Position numbers and translations under genes: made by a program
Source: Smittia aterrima
Taxonomy: Eukaryota > Arthropoda > Insecta > Diptera > Chironomidae
NCBI GenBank assembly: GCA_033063855.1
Contig: CP093829.1
Location: 14,043,537-14,107,536, forward strand
Direction of reading: 5' to 3'
Length of the DNA stretch: 64,000 nt
Notes under the pieces: model-generated
Databases searched by the model: none
Told to the model about the DNA's origin: nothing
The model's input: only the letters and a program-made list of their open reading frames with translations
Shown here: piece by piece, positions 41,201 through 51,407 of the stretch
How the letters are laid out: each line of letters begins with the position of its first letter
Numbering within the stretch: the stretch's first letter is position 1

Positions 41201-43299
41201 ACAAATGCCAATGGATTCAATCGGAGTGTCAAGTGCTAAGACTAAAACAGCACTTGCAAATATGTTGAGCACTCGATTAGGAAATAACGGAAACGTAGCT
41301 CAAATAGTAGAGCAGCCTGGAGTTGATCAATCTGCTGCTGGAACTTTGAGAATGATGACGGCTCAACACAATGCCGCATTGAACGTTCAAGGAATGCCAC
41401 CGGGCGCTGTTAGAAACCAGCAAGAATTGATTGTATTACAGCAGCAACAGTCTCAAATTGTTGGTGGACAAGCGATTGCACAAGGACATCCTCAAATGCA
41501 ACAGCGAAGATCATTAGGAAATATTGCTAACTCCCCCGGAGCTGTTCCAAGCTCACCAGTTATTGTTACAACACAAATTCCACAAGGCCCTCAAGTTATG
41601 ATGCCTCAATCGCCAAGTTCCAATCGAAATGCGCAAGCTCCATTTAGCCCTGGCCGAGCGCCGGCAATACCATCAAATCGAGCTCAATTCTACGGTCACA
41701 ATCCGAATTTAAAGCTTCCTCCAGAGCTCTTCCTTCTTGGATGCCATTTCATGATTGTTGAATACGACAAAATGGAAAAAGAAAATGTTGACGATTGGAA
41801 GCAGTCAATTAAAAACCATGGAGGTGAAATAGAAAACCTATACAATGTAAAAGTAACTCATGTCCTTTGTCGAACTCAGAAACACGGTATTGTAATGCAA
41901 GCAATTCGTGATAACAAACGATGTGTAACCGTTTATTGGCTAAACGATATAATTCTGAAAAAGCAAGTATTGCCCCCTTGGCAAGCCATTCATTTGCCAT
42001 ATTCTAGCGTATTTGGTTCAATCAAGCCGGGAATTAAACATATAATTACTATCATGGGATTTGAGAATGATGAACGGGAAAGAGTGAAAAGAATGGTTGA
42101 AGAAAGTGGAGCTAAATTGACTACTTATATGAATCGACAAAACACAGTAATGGTTTGCAAAAGACAAGACCAGAGCCACAAAAAATATATCCATGCGAAG
42201 GAATACAATATTCCGATGGTAAATGTGGTATGGCTGAGCGATCTTCTTCTTGGAAACACAAGCACAATATCGCAGTTTGAAGCATCTAAATATCAGCAAT
42301 ACAATTTGCAGCAGCCGTTAAGGATCGACCATTCCATTGTTCCTCAACTAATGAGTAAGTCATTGATTAATATTAAAAATATAGCGTTTACCATTTTTTA
42401 ATTTTCCAGATGCTTGGAAATCGCCAATCAACTTAACTCAAGAAGCACATGAAAGAGTGAAAAGAAGTCAACTTGAACCGTCGCCAGTAAAAACAAAAAA
42501 AATGAGAACAATCGCTTTCCTTGAGACTATTCCTGATGAAATCATATGTATACGGCAACCTGAACCCAACAACATTCCAATTGTTATGTTTTCACAGGTT
42601 GACAACATCGAATCACTAAGTCGAGCAGTAACGTAAGTTTATCTAAATAACTTTTAACTTTTAAATTAACATTGCATTTATTTTACTAGATTACTTGGCG
42701 GTCGAGTTACAAACGATCATAATGAAGCCACTCATCTCGTGATGACTCAACCATCTAGGACTTTGAAGTTACTTTATGCTTTATGTCAAGCAAAATACAT
42801 TATTAGGTCGGCATGGCTTGAGGAAAGTGCCAAAGCAGGTTACTTGCTGGCGGAAGACGGCTTTTGGTTGACAGATATGGGCAGCAGCTATAAATGCAAT
42901 ATTCCTGCTGTAGTGAAGTCACCAGTGAGAAAAACTCTTTTTGAAAATCGCGTCTTTTTCATCACACCTTCAGTCGTTCCAGGCCCATCGTAAGTCAATT
43001 TAAAAACCAAATTTTCAGATTTCCCTATATCATTATTTATTCAAATTTACAGTTTTCTTAAATGGCTCATTGAAAAGTGTGGAGGAAAATGGGAAGTTAA
43101 TCGTCGGTCTGTAATGAAAATTCACGAACTGAACCAAATAAACCCAAACAGCTACATCATAATCAGTTGTCCTGAGGATCTTCATTTGCTAGGATTCAAG
43201 CATTTCGTTTGCTACGTTTGCACAAGTGAATTCATTCTTCAATCAATTATGACACAAGAAATCGACTTCCTTAAATCTGAACTTCAACTAACTAGATAA
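38221..43299 (+). CDS. Ptip: PTIP, multi-BRCT adaptor with very long Gln-rich linker
   Basis: Nuclear scaffold of MLL3/4-type (Trr in flies) H3K4 methyltransferase complexes, and a DNA-damage response adaptor in vertebrates. Six exons: 38221-38283, 38421-39773, 39843-42354, 42410-42632, 42690-42989 and 43053-43299 (4698 nt, 1565 aa). Domain order: tandem BRCT at about residues 1-180 (GAVVFVIGN; TPDWVIDCLR), a Gln/Asn/Pro/Ser-rich linker of roughly 850 residues, BRCT 3-4 at about 1098-1290 (HVLCRTQKH; PMVNVVWLSDLL), and BRCT 5-6 at about 1337-1565 (YIIRSAWLEES; KWLIEKCGGKW). The 2+2+2 BRCT layout with a Gln-rich middle is the PTIP signature. Human PTIP is 1069 aa, so the linker is expanded here. 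The ATG at 38221 starts directly before the BRCT1 core. It converges with Incenp, with 255 bp between stop codons. Confidence 0.93.
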
Positions 43300-43417
43300 T
43301 GACGACACCTGAAAAAAATGCCTTACATTTGATTTTTTTTTTGTAATTTAATAACAACGTATCGATGTTTTCTTATCGTATAATAACTTAGCTGTAAGCG
43401 ACCAGTCTTTTAAGAAG

Positions 43418-43444
43418 AATAAAAATAAAATATTGAAGTTTATT
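43418..43444. terminator. Facing polyadenylation signals of Ptip and Incenp
   Basis: A forward AATAAA at 43418-43423 (with a second at 43424-43429) can serve Ptip. A reverse-strand AATAAA at 43439-43444 can serve Incenp. The two transcripts would end within a few tens of bases of each other or overlap. Confidence 0.5.
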
Positions 43445-43554
43445 ACGAATTACTTTTGAAACAACAGATGCAAACTAATTTTGTAAATCTATTTTTAATG
43501 AAGTTAAACGTTGGTAAATGTTGGAGTAAACAAAACGCATGGATGATAATGAAT

Positions 43555-46067
43555 CTAGTAATGCTTAGGTGGAGTTCGCCAAATTGCGCTTGAGTTTCGA
43601 ATCAGTTTTCTCGAATCAATTGATGGGAAAATTTCTCTCAAATCAACAGAAATTGGCTGAACTGAGAACAAAGAATCCAAAACATTAGAGTTGATGTGAG
43701 ACTGCATTACTATCATCGGCTTGCGTTTTTGCTCTAAAAATATTAATTAAGTTAGAATAATAAATATAATAGTTTTGATATACTCACTCTTGCTCCAATC
43801 CGGTTGAGGCGGACGCTTCTGTGATGGTCTTGACTCGTCATCCGTTGAATCATCTGTGTGTAGCATGTCGAACGAGTAAGTGTTCTTCGATTCAGCTTTT
43901 TTCTGTTGAGCAGTCTTTTCCAACATGATTTGCTTCTGCATTTTCAAGTGCAAGCTGTCATTCATTTTAGCAGCTTGTGCCTCAGGCTTTGAAGCCGTGG
44001 GTTCCTGCTTCTTCGCTTTCTCTTCAGCATATTTTTTTGCTTGATTTTCTTTAAGCATCTTCTTTTTCAATGCTTCCATTCGTTGTTTTTCTTCTTTCTC
44101 CTTCATGATTTTACGATATTTTTCATCGCGTTCCATTTGTTGCTTGATGACTTGATCTCGTTTTTCTTTCTCGATAGCCTCTCGTCGAATCTGAGCTTGT
44201 TTCTGTATTTCCTCGCGAGCTTTTCTTTTCTCCTCCAAAAGCTGAATAGATGAAGCTGGTTGAATTTTTCGTATGTCATCTAGCGATTCCTGAGACAACG
44301 AATTCATTTTCTTAAGTGTTTTCGAAATCTTTTGACCAGAAGCAACGTTCACAGAAGACGCTGAAGACGATTGTTTCATTCCGATTCCGTTACTCAAAGG
44401 AGTTGTTTTCGAATAGAGTGCAATTTTTGACGGCGTTCCATTCTTCAATGTGCTCTACAAATTTAAATGATTAATGTATAGTTTTTCATTTTTAATAAGA
44501 AATTCTTACGTATTTCGGAGGCATAGTGTTGTATTTAGTTGGAGTTCCACCTTGAGCATGTTTTTCAAATGCTTGTACGCGCTGCTTAACCGGACTTGAT
44601 AAATAAGGACTGAAATGTAAATTAAACGTTAAAGCATATTTAAAAAAAAATATTTTATCAATTACTTGAAGACTTCGTTCTTCTTCAATTTCAAAGGCAC
44701 TGAAGCTTGCGGCATCTGCTTCTTAGGCAATGGAGGCGGAAGTTCTTCCATTGATACATCATTGTCTTCCGTCATAAGACTGTCATGATTATTCTGCGAA
44801 AGTGTTACCGTTGAGTTTGGATTTTGCTCAATTGTCACAGTTTCATTCATTGCCGGTGTAGCAATTTCAGCTGTTTTGTTAACTGTTTGTGGAACATCAA
44901 AAGTCTCGTCACCAGCATGGGTGCAAACAATGTTTTGATCTGCTGGCTGTTCGCAAAGGTTCAGCAATATTTCTGAATTGGACTTTTCCTTGTCAGTACA
45001 TTTATCATCTTCAGGTTCGATTTTAATAAGAAAAGGAAGGGGGCACTTCTAAAGATAAAATAAACATTTTTAAAATCAAATCCTTACTGAGATGAATGAT
45101 TAGAATGATTACCTTCTTTCCTTTCTTAGACACATTTGCTACTGATTCATTTCCCTTGGAATGCTGTATTGGTTCAACAGGTGGAGGCATCAAAACGACA
45201 GCTGCTTGTTGAGCCTCAGTAGGATCTAAAGAAGTCTTTTCTTGCTTAATTTTTGATCGAGTTATACGCAAAGGTTTTGGATCAGCAACAGGCTCATCTT
45301 GTTTCTTCTGCTTGTTACGCGTTTTCTTGATTGCCTTCTTTGCTAAAGCAGGCGGTGGCATTCGAGTAGCATCGTCACCAGTAATATCAATTTCAACAAG
45401 CTTTGCACTGATGAACTCTACTGAGTTACTACGCTTGGATGTTGAAATTTCAGACTCGGCTGCAGACTGTATACCTTCATCATCCGGTGATCGCCGCTTT
45501 TTCACTGTTTCTGCGTTTGGCGTCTCGTTTTCTTTGATCGAGTCACGACTATTGCTTTTCATCAAGGTACTGCTACGTTCAGTCTTAATCGAAACAATAT
45601 TGTTTTCATTACGCATTTTAGAATTAATTGGAACTTCTTTCTGCAATGTAATAAATTAATTTATTGTCAATTGTCAAACTTAAAATTAAGAAAATTTGTT
45701 TACCAGATTCATATTGGCCTTAGATTTTGCTGATCGAATTGGCCGCAAGTCTCCTGCTTCGCTCGACAAAGATTTCTCTGTTGTTCGTCGATTCACAGCA
45801 GTTTCTTCATCTTCGCTTTCATCCTGAATAGTTTTCATGAAACGTTTCACAGGCTTTGGATTGGTTTTCAAAGCGAGTGTCTCCTTAGCACGAACCACGT
45901 AAGCTTGCAGACTTGACTCTACTTTCTATGAGTAAAATCAGGATGAAATCATTGTTTAAATTACTAAAGACGCGTTTGATCCTTACCGAAAATCTTCTGT
46001 CATTTTCTATGATTACACCGTGTCCAAACTCGAAACCTTCATGTAATATCTTGTAAATGTCTTCCAT
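43555..46067 (-). CDS. Incenp: Inner centromere protein INCENP, Aurora B scaffold
   Basis: Scaffold of the chromosomal passenger complex; its C-terminal IN-box binds and activates Aurora B. Seven exons on the minus strand: 45987-46067, 45704-45925, 45113-45640, 44666-45048, 44510-44609, 43788-44454 and 43555-43733 (2160 nt, 719 aa; fly Incenp is of similar size). A long charged Lys/Glu helix (single-alpha-helix region, for example EEKRKAREEIQKQAQIRREA) spans about residues 512-588. It is followed by PPQPDWSK and then the IN-box, ending with RNSSAIWRTPP near the C-terminus. The start used is the ATG at 46067 (MEDIYKILHEGFEFGHG); upstream in-frame sequence has no ATG. The Aurora phosphorylation motif usually read as TSS is NSS here. 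It is divergent from sds22 with 229 bp between starts. Confidence 0.92.
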
Positions 46068-46296
46068 TCTGTTGTTTTTCGCTATTTTCAAGCTTAAATC
46101 ATCGACAAATCTCGTGAATTAACCAAAAGAATATTTTGTTATGGAGAATTCAAATTTTAAACGGCCTGCTTTGAAAGTGTGCGTGAGTCGTAGTTGCCGA
46201 GGGGACTCAGAAACTTTCTTGTGAATTCGGAATTAATCATTTCACAATAAAAGTAGAAAAGAGCCAAAAGTAACGCCGGAAAGTAATTTGAGCATA
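46068..46296. promoter_or_regulatory. Bidirectional promoter between Incenp and sds22
   Basis: 229 bp between the start codons of two head-to-head mitotic genes. It includes both 5' leaders. No TATA box is evident. Whether regulatory sites are shared is inference from spacing. Confidence 0.6.
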
Positions 46297-47496
46297 ATGA
46301 GTACATCAGAAGCAAATGATGAAGCTGAACCGATAATGATCCTTGATCCGGAACAAGCAGAATTAGGTAATTCGTAAATTACTAAAATAATAAACAGATT
46401 CTAAATAATTCCTTTTAATCGTTCGTTTTAGATCTTAATCATGGTCGTGTCGGAAAGATTGAAAATTTGGAGCCACTAAGAAACTTGCAACGGTATATTG
46501 AGCATGATTTTTAATTTAGATTGTTTACATTGAATCCATTTTTAGACTTTACATGCGCTGGAATATGATTAAGAAGATTGAAAATCTCGATGAGTTAACG
46601 ACTCTGGAAGAGCTAGAGTTTTATGACAATCAAATTACAAAAATTGAAAATTTAGACACTCTCTGCAACTTGAAGTGAGTACGAATATGGCAGGGAATGT
46701 AATTTGGTGTTTCTCTATGTTTATTTTCATCTAGATTATTGGACATCAGTTTCAATCGATTATCAAAGATCGAAAACCTTGGCGCCCTCATCAGTCTAGA
46801 GAAGCTATTTCTTTGCTCTAACAAGATCTCTATTATCGAGAACCTCACTCCTTTGTCAAATCTTACAATGCTTGAGCTAGGAGACAATAAGATTCGAGTA
46901 GTTTATTTTAAAATTGTGATGAAAAAATATTAATTAAATTATTAACTCGTAGGAAATACAAGGGCTAGATGAGCTGACCGGCCTCACTCAGCTTTATTTG
47001 GGAAAGAACAAAATCAGCAAGATTCAGAATTTAGACAAATTAGTGAATCTTACGTGTCTCAGCTTACAACACAATCGTTTGACCAAAATTGAAAACCTTG
47101 AGAACTTAGTAAATTTAACTGAGCTCTATTTATCAGAAAATGGGATCGAAAAGATTGAAAATTTACAGCAGAACAACAAGATTGAAACATTAGATATTGC
47201 TAAAAATCGAATTAAGGCGATCGAAAATATCAGTGATTTGACTGAGTTGGAAGAGTTTTGGGTAAATTTCTAGATGGACACTGAAAATTTTCAACTGATT
47301 ACTTTCTTTTTTTTAGGCCAATGACAATGCAATCGATGATTGGAAATGTATCAATATTCTCCAAGCAAACAAGAAGCTGGAAACTGTCTACTTGGAAAGA
47401 AATCCTATTGCTTCAGATGTTCAATATCGCAGGAAACTAACTCTATCGATCCCTTGGCTTAAGAAGATCGACGCTACACTTTGCGCACATAACTAA
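46297..47496 (+). CDS. sds22: Sds22 / PPP1R7, leucine-rich-repeat regulator of PP1
   Basis: Regulatory subunit of protein phosphatase 1, acting in PP1 maturation and in mitosis and epithelial organisation. Six exons: 46297-46366, 46432-46492, 46546-46674, 46735-46897, 46953-47261 and 47317-47496 (912 nt, 303 aa; fly protein about 326, human 360). It consists of about eleven SDS22-type 22-residue LRRs with the repeating IxKIENL signature (KIENLEPL, KIENLDEL, KIENLDTL, KIQNLDKL, KIENLENL). A C-terminal LRR cap follows (ERNPIASDVQYRRKL). The start follows a short acidic N-terminus typical of the family. It converges with the Nit2-like gene, with 202 bp between stops. A forward AATAAA at 47537-47542 is a probable 3' signal. 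Confidence 0.95.
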
Positions 47497-47698
47497 AATG
47501 TATTAGGGGTCCAGTTTTGATTGCCATATTTTGGTAAATAAAAGATTTAAGCTTGGCTCTATTTCTCCAGCTTAGCATTTATTAATCGAAATAAAAATAA
47601 AAAAGTTAATGCAGAGTATTTTTTTATGCAGTGACTTCCTTGATGATCGTATAAACCTTTTAGAATTCATTTTTTCTGTATAATTCAGCATCAATCTT

Positions 47699-49079
47699 TT
47701 ATTTTTGTTGGGTTTCGTAAAGATCATTACGTCTCTGTCTAAAGATAGGAATATTAGATCGCACTTTATCAATTACCGAAGCATCTGAAATTTGAAAATA
47801 TTAATTATTTCTTTAAAAAAATTTGTTCATCCAATACCAAGTTCTTCAATCAAAATCTCTTCGCCAGTGTCTGCAGCCTTCAAAATGGTAGCCCATGGAT
47901 CGACGATCATCGAATGCCCATAAGCGATATAGTCAGCATTTTCATCTAAAATAAAATAATTGATAAAATACATTATTTCAAATTATGTTTGCATGTACCC
48001 AAGGGGAAAATAACTGCAGTAAAAGTATGATTTAGTAAAACTTTTACTGCTGCAGTAAAACCAAAATTCGACTTTTACTGCACAGATTTACTGCACTCAT
48101 CATTCAAAAATCGGCATCAAAAATTTGTTGATGCAGTAAAAGAGGTGAATATGTAGTTTTACTGCAAAAGTAAAAGTTTTACTGCAGAAGTAAAAGTTTT
48201 ACTGCTTGAAGTAAAAATCGGTTTACTGCAGTTATTTTCCCCTTGCATGTACCTCTTGCTGGAGAAATAACAGCCACATAACATTGATTGTCGTTAGCTC
48301 TTGATCTTGCTAATAATTCCCAGTGAAGTGGTCCCGTTTTCATATTAAAAGCACTAGTTCAATGTAAATAAATTAATGATTAAATTTTAGTTCAAGCAGA
48401 AAATCATACCCAGGATAAATCAACAAGTTGCATCCTTTCTTTCTGTATATTTTAGCCATCTCCTCGAAGCGAATGTCGTAACAGATTCCAAAACCAATTT
48501 TGAAGTCGGATTTCACATCAATGACCGCAAACTGGTTTCCGGCTGATAAGCTATCGCTTTCTTTGAATGTTATTTCTCCCGGAATATCAATGTCGAACAA
48601 GTGCATCTTGCGGTAAATAGCCAAAAGATTGCCCGACGGTCCCCAAACTGTAGATGTGTTGTAATATTTATTTTCCTTTGACTCTGGAATGGATCCAGCG
48701 ACGAGATATATCTTGAGTTCTTTGGAGATTGCTTATAAAGGAGATAAACGAGTTGTTGATATTTGAAGGTCATTTGATTTCTCTAAGCAAACCTGATAGC
48801 AATTGGGAAGTTTCACCTTCTGGAACAGGCTCAGCATATTGTGGAAAATACTTGGTTCCGTAGGGAGAATTGAAGCATTCTATAAAGTTTAGTATTTTCT
48901 CCTTATTATCTTAGAAGCATCATTAAAACAATAATATTACCTGGAAGTGCGATAAGCTCAGCTCCCAAATTCTTGGCCTGTCGAATTTTTTCTAGCGCTC
49001 TTCCTACATTCTCGGTCTTGTTTGCACCAACTTTTAGTTGAATGCAGGCAATTTTTAGAGTTCTAGCAATTTTGTCCAT
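47699..49079 (-). CDS. Nit2-type omega-amidase (nitrilase superfamily)
   Basis: Carbon-nitrogen hydrolase that converts 2-oxoglutaramate and 2-oxosuccinamate to the corresponding 2-oxo acids in the glutaminase II pathway. Six exons on the minus strand: 48941-49079, 48793-48879, 48410-48731, 48253-48353, 47838-47945 and 47699-47784 (843 nt, 280 aa; human NIT2 is 276). The nitrilase catalytic triad is intact: Glu in ALPECFNSPYG, Lys in YRKMHLFDIDIPG and Cys in GFGICYDIRFEE. The C-terminus IPIFRQRRNDLYE is also typical. The ATG at 49079 was chosen because the frame upstream has no ATG. The intron between exons 4 and 5 is 307 bp because a 246-bp inverted-repeat element sits directly after the 5' splice site. 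Its METTL25 neighbour lies 161 bp upstream on the same strand. Confidence 0.94.
48000..48245. mobile_element. 246-bp MITE-like element with 24-bp perfect TIRs and 8-bp TSD
   Basis: The ends are perfect 24-bp inverted repeats beginning CAAGGGGAAAATAACTGCAG. The flanks are an identical 8-bp duplication CATGTACC (47992-47999 and 48246-48253). No ORF is present, so it is non-autonomous. The interior holds about ten copies of GCAGTAAA or its complement TTTACTGC in both orientations, so it can fold into extended hairpins. The 8-bp TSD and CA-GGGG-like terminus suggest a hAT-type element; P-type elements also make 8-bp duplications. It lies in an intron of the Nit2-like gene, and the right-hand TSD copy overlaps that intron's donor. 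Confidence 0.88.
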
Positions 49080-49239
49080 CGCGTTTGAGCTCAAATGACT
49101 AAATGAAATAATAATTTTAAAAAGAAAATGTACACTGATAGCAAATGTTTACATTTGGAGACTTAAGCGCGAAGATTTGAATTAGAATTTTTTTATTGTA
49201 GCATAAGACAGTTCTCTTACTGATTCAATACAAAAAGCA

Positions 49240-49245
49240 TTTATT
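49240..49245 (-). terminator. Polyadenylation signal overlapping METTL25-like stop codon
   Basis: AATAAA on the minus strand contains the TAA stop of the METTL25-like gene (49241-49243). If used, the 3' UTR would be only about 10-30 nt and would end before the Nit2-like start at 49079. Confidence 0.4.
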
Positions 49246-50722
49246 TTTTGAAAGCTATTATTGAATAGTTTCTTGGTGATACAACTGGATCAAAGACCTT
49301 AACTAGCAGGACCTTTTCAGCATTATTTTCTAAGAGATACAAGGATCGGTCAAGAAGAATAATTGTTTCGATAATTTTCGCCATGTGCATTCGAATAAAA
49401 TAATTGAGGTTTATTAAACGACGGTCCATCTCGTGTTCTTTTAAATAGTCTGAAATCTCGTCTGGTGAAAGGTTCATGTCGATATCAAACTTTTTGCAGC
49501 CTTTTCTCAAATAATCTTCAAAGGATTTAAACTTAAGTCGACCAAGTTTCAAAACTTTTTGTGATTGGTTTGGATTCGACCATTTCTCTCGTAAAATCTT
49601 CTCAAATAAGGCACGATAGAACAATGAGTCGTCCGGCATCTTCTTTTCAGCAAGTACTCTTTCAAAACACTGCGCTGCTAACATTCTTGCATTCCTACCC
49701 AATTTGTACTTTTTATCACGAAGATAGCTTGACATGGGAAAGCCAGGAGAGTCTTGTTTATCCATTGTTCGCATTTCGTCATTAAAGAAATCATCTTCAA
49801 ACTCCTCAAAAATAAGATGATAGCAGCATCCGACGTTACACAAAATCTTTATGTTGTCTGTTCTTACAAACTGCTTCAGTGAATTAGAGGCGAGATTTCC
49901 ACACGTATGAAGTCCCACCAAGCAAATATCTGAAGCTTCCTCTTCAGGAAATGCGTCACCAACAAGATTTTTTAAGTTTGTGTTCGCAAAAATCATTTTT
50001 GAAGTCGTTTTATATAATTCGTTCTGCAAAGCTTCGTTATCAACCAATCCATCGGCACTTATATTTTGCTTAGTGGCTTCTTTTATAACAAGTGTCTTCC
50101 ATTTCTTTGATAATTTTTCATTTCTCTTGACAGCTTCTTTCGTATTGGAGTCATTTCCATCAACACCAAGGACTTTCAATTTGTACTCGAGGCTTAGACG
50201 GGATGATAGGTAGCCTTTTCCATCTCCAAGATCAATTATCAAATGATCCTTGCCATGTGATTTAGAAAGTTTAGCTATTATTCCAGAAATAACTTCAACT
50301 TCATGGTTCTTCTTCTCTTTCATGAATTCTCTAATTGATAATGAATTGATCCCGCCGGAATGCACAGTATTCATTCTCTTGAATTCATCTTGTAACTCTT
50401 CTGCAGAAATGTAAAGCTTGTCGCTGAGGTTCTCCAAATAAAATGATTTTGTATGTTGAATGTATTCATATAAATGTTGATGTTTTGCAATAAGCTCTGG
50501 ACTTGAATCGTTTTGATGAAAAAATAATTTGATAGCCGAGTCGACATCTTCTGTTGTTTTTACTTCATTCCTTATTCTTTCTGGAATAAACTTCGTCCAA
50601 AGATCGTCGCATATGTAAGAAACCATGTGACAATTAATAAAGTCACGAGGCTCAAGAAATGTGATAATCCGATCAATATTTGATTGAAGTTTGAGAATGG
50701 ACGAAACTGTATTGTTGAACAT
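49241..50722 (-). CDS. METTL25-like putative methyltransferase
   Basis: Single-exon 493-aa protein of the METTL25/RRNAD1 family of predicted SAM-dependent methyltransferases; the substrate is not something the sequence reveals. A SAM-binding motif I is visible at residues 164-170 (DLGDGKG, followed by YLSS), then an acidic beta-2 end (GVDGNDSNT). The family-typical cysteine motif NVGCCYHLIFEEF is at about residue 297. The upstream conserved block MKEKKNHEVEVISG also fits METTL25. The start at 50722 is the only methionine ahead of the conserved N-terminal region. It lies 4 bp after the LTO1 stop codon on the same strand, so its promoter must lie within LTO1 or the two are co-transcribed. No introns, unlike most neighbours. 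Confidence 0.85.
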   Translation of the reverse strand: MFNNTVSSILKLQSNIDRIITFLEPRDFINCHMVSYICDDLWTKFIPERIRNEVKTTEDVDSAIKLFFHQNDSSPELIAKHQHLYEYIQHTKSFYLENLSDKLYISAEELQDEFKRMNTVHSGGINSLSIREFMKEKKNHEVEVISGIIAKLSKSHGKDHLIIDLGDGKGYLSSRLSLEYKLKVLGVDGNDSNTKEAVKRNEKLSKKWKTLVIKEATKQNISADGLVDNEALQNELYKTTSKMIFANTNLKNLVGDAFPEEEASDICLVGLHTCGNLASNSLKQFVRTDNIKILCNVGCCYHLIFEEFEDDFFNDEMRTMDKQDSPGFPMSSYLRDKKYKLGRNARMLAAQCFERVLAEKKMPDDSLFYRALFEKILREKWSNPNQSQKVLKLGRLKFKSFEDYLRKGCKKFDIDMNLSPDEISDYLKEHEMDRRLINLNYFIRMHMAKIIETIILLDRSLYLLENNAEKVLLVKVFDPVVSPRNYSIIAFKK

Positions 50723-50726
50723 GATT

Positions 50727-51240
50727 TTAGAATGTGAGCTGTGACTTGTCCGGATAGGAAACTTTGATTTTCAACAATGATGTGAGCTTTTTAAATTGTG
50801 TCCGAATAGTGTTGAGCGACTCAAATAGATCAACTGTATCACAATTGACGCGTGGAAATGTCTCAATGATGCTTTTCAATTGAGTAATAAGATGTGCAAC
50901 TTTCTCATTAATTGGTGATGGAATTTTGGAGTTCTCGAGAACACCTAAATAAAAGCCTAATTCTGCTCCGATCTCTGCTCCACGATGAAATCCTTAAAAT
51001 GAAATTCAATCAGATGTTTTCTTTTTTTGTTGTTGTTTCAATTCGGTAAATCAACTAACCCAAATGATAAGCTTCTAAATTTCCTTCTGAGACTCCTTTC
51101 TCGAAGCCTGACTTGTAGCCTTCCTCAGATATTCGCTCCTCGCTCAACAAAATCTGATCAAACACATCATTTATATCCATTGAACTTAATTCATTGTTAG
51201 CCGTCGTTTTCATGTTTTGAAGCGAAACTTTATTGTTCAC
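50727..51240 (-). CDS. LTO1 homologue (ORAOV1), Yae1-like Fe-S adaptor
   Basis: LTO1 works with YAE1 to deliver the cytosolic Fe-S assembly machinery to the ribosome-recycling ATPase ABCE1/Rli1. Two exons on the minus strand, 51060-51240 and 50727-50992 (447 nt, 148 aa; human about 137). The diagnostic deca-GX3 region is clear: G-x3-G spaced glycines through GYKSGFEKGVSEGN, then across the splice junction HLGFHRGAEIGAELGFYLG. The N-terminal VFDQILLSEE is also typical. The protein ends in Phe; yeast Lto1 is reported to use a C-terminal Trp for CIA binding, so this end may differ. It is head-to-head with mRpL12 (167 bp) and abuts METTL25-like (4 bp). Confidence 0.87.
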
Positions 51241-51407
51241 GAACTACGTTTAAGTGAATGGTTGAAGCAAAGCAAATTTGGGGGCTTTTGTTACGTATCT
51301 TGTGAACAGTTTCAGTCTAACCTTAAACCATAAAATATTGAAAATTCTTTAATTTTCATTTCAATCTTAACATACTTTGCAGCATTTTATTTAAAACATA
51401 CAGCAAG
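51241..51407. promoter_or_regulatory. Bidirectional promoter between LTO1 and mRpL12
   Basis: 167 bp separate the two start codons. The stretch carries both leaders and probably a shared promoter. No TATA box at a canonical distance is visible. Confidence 0.55.
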
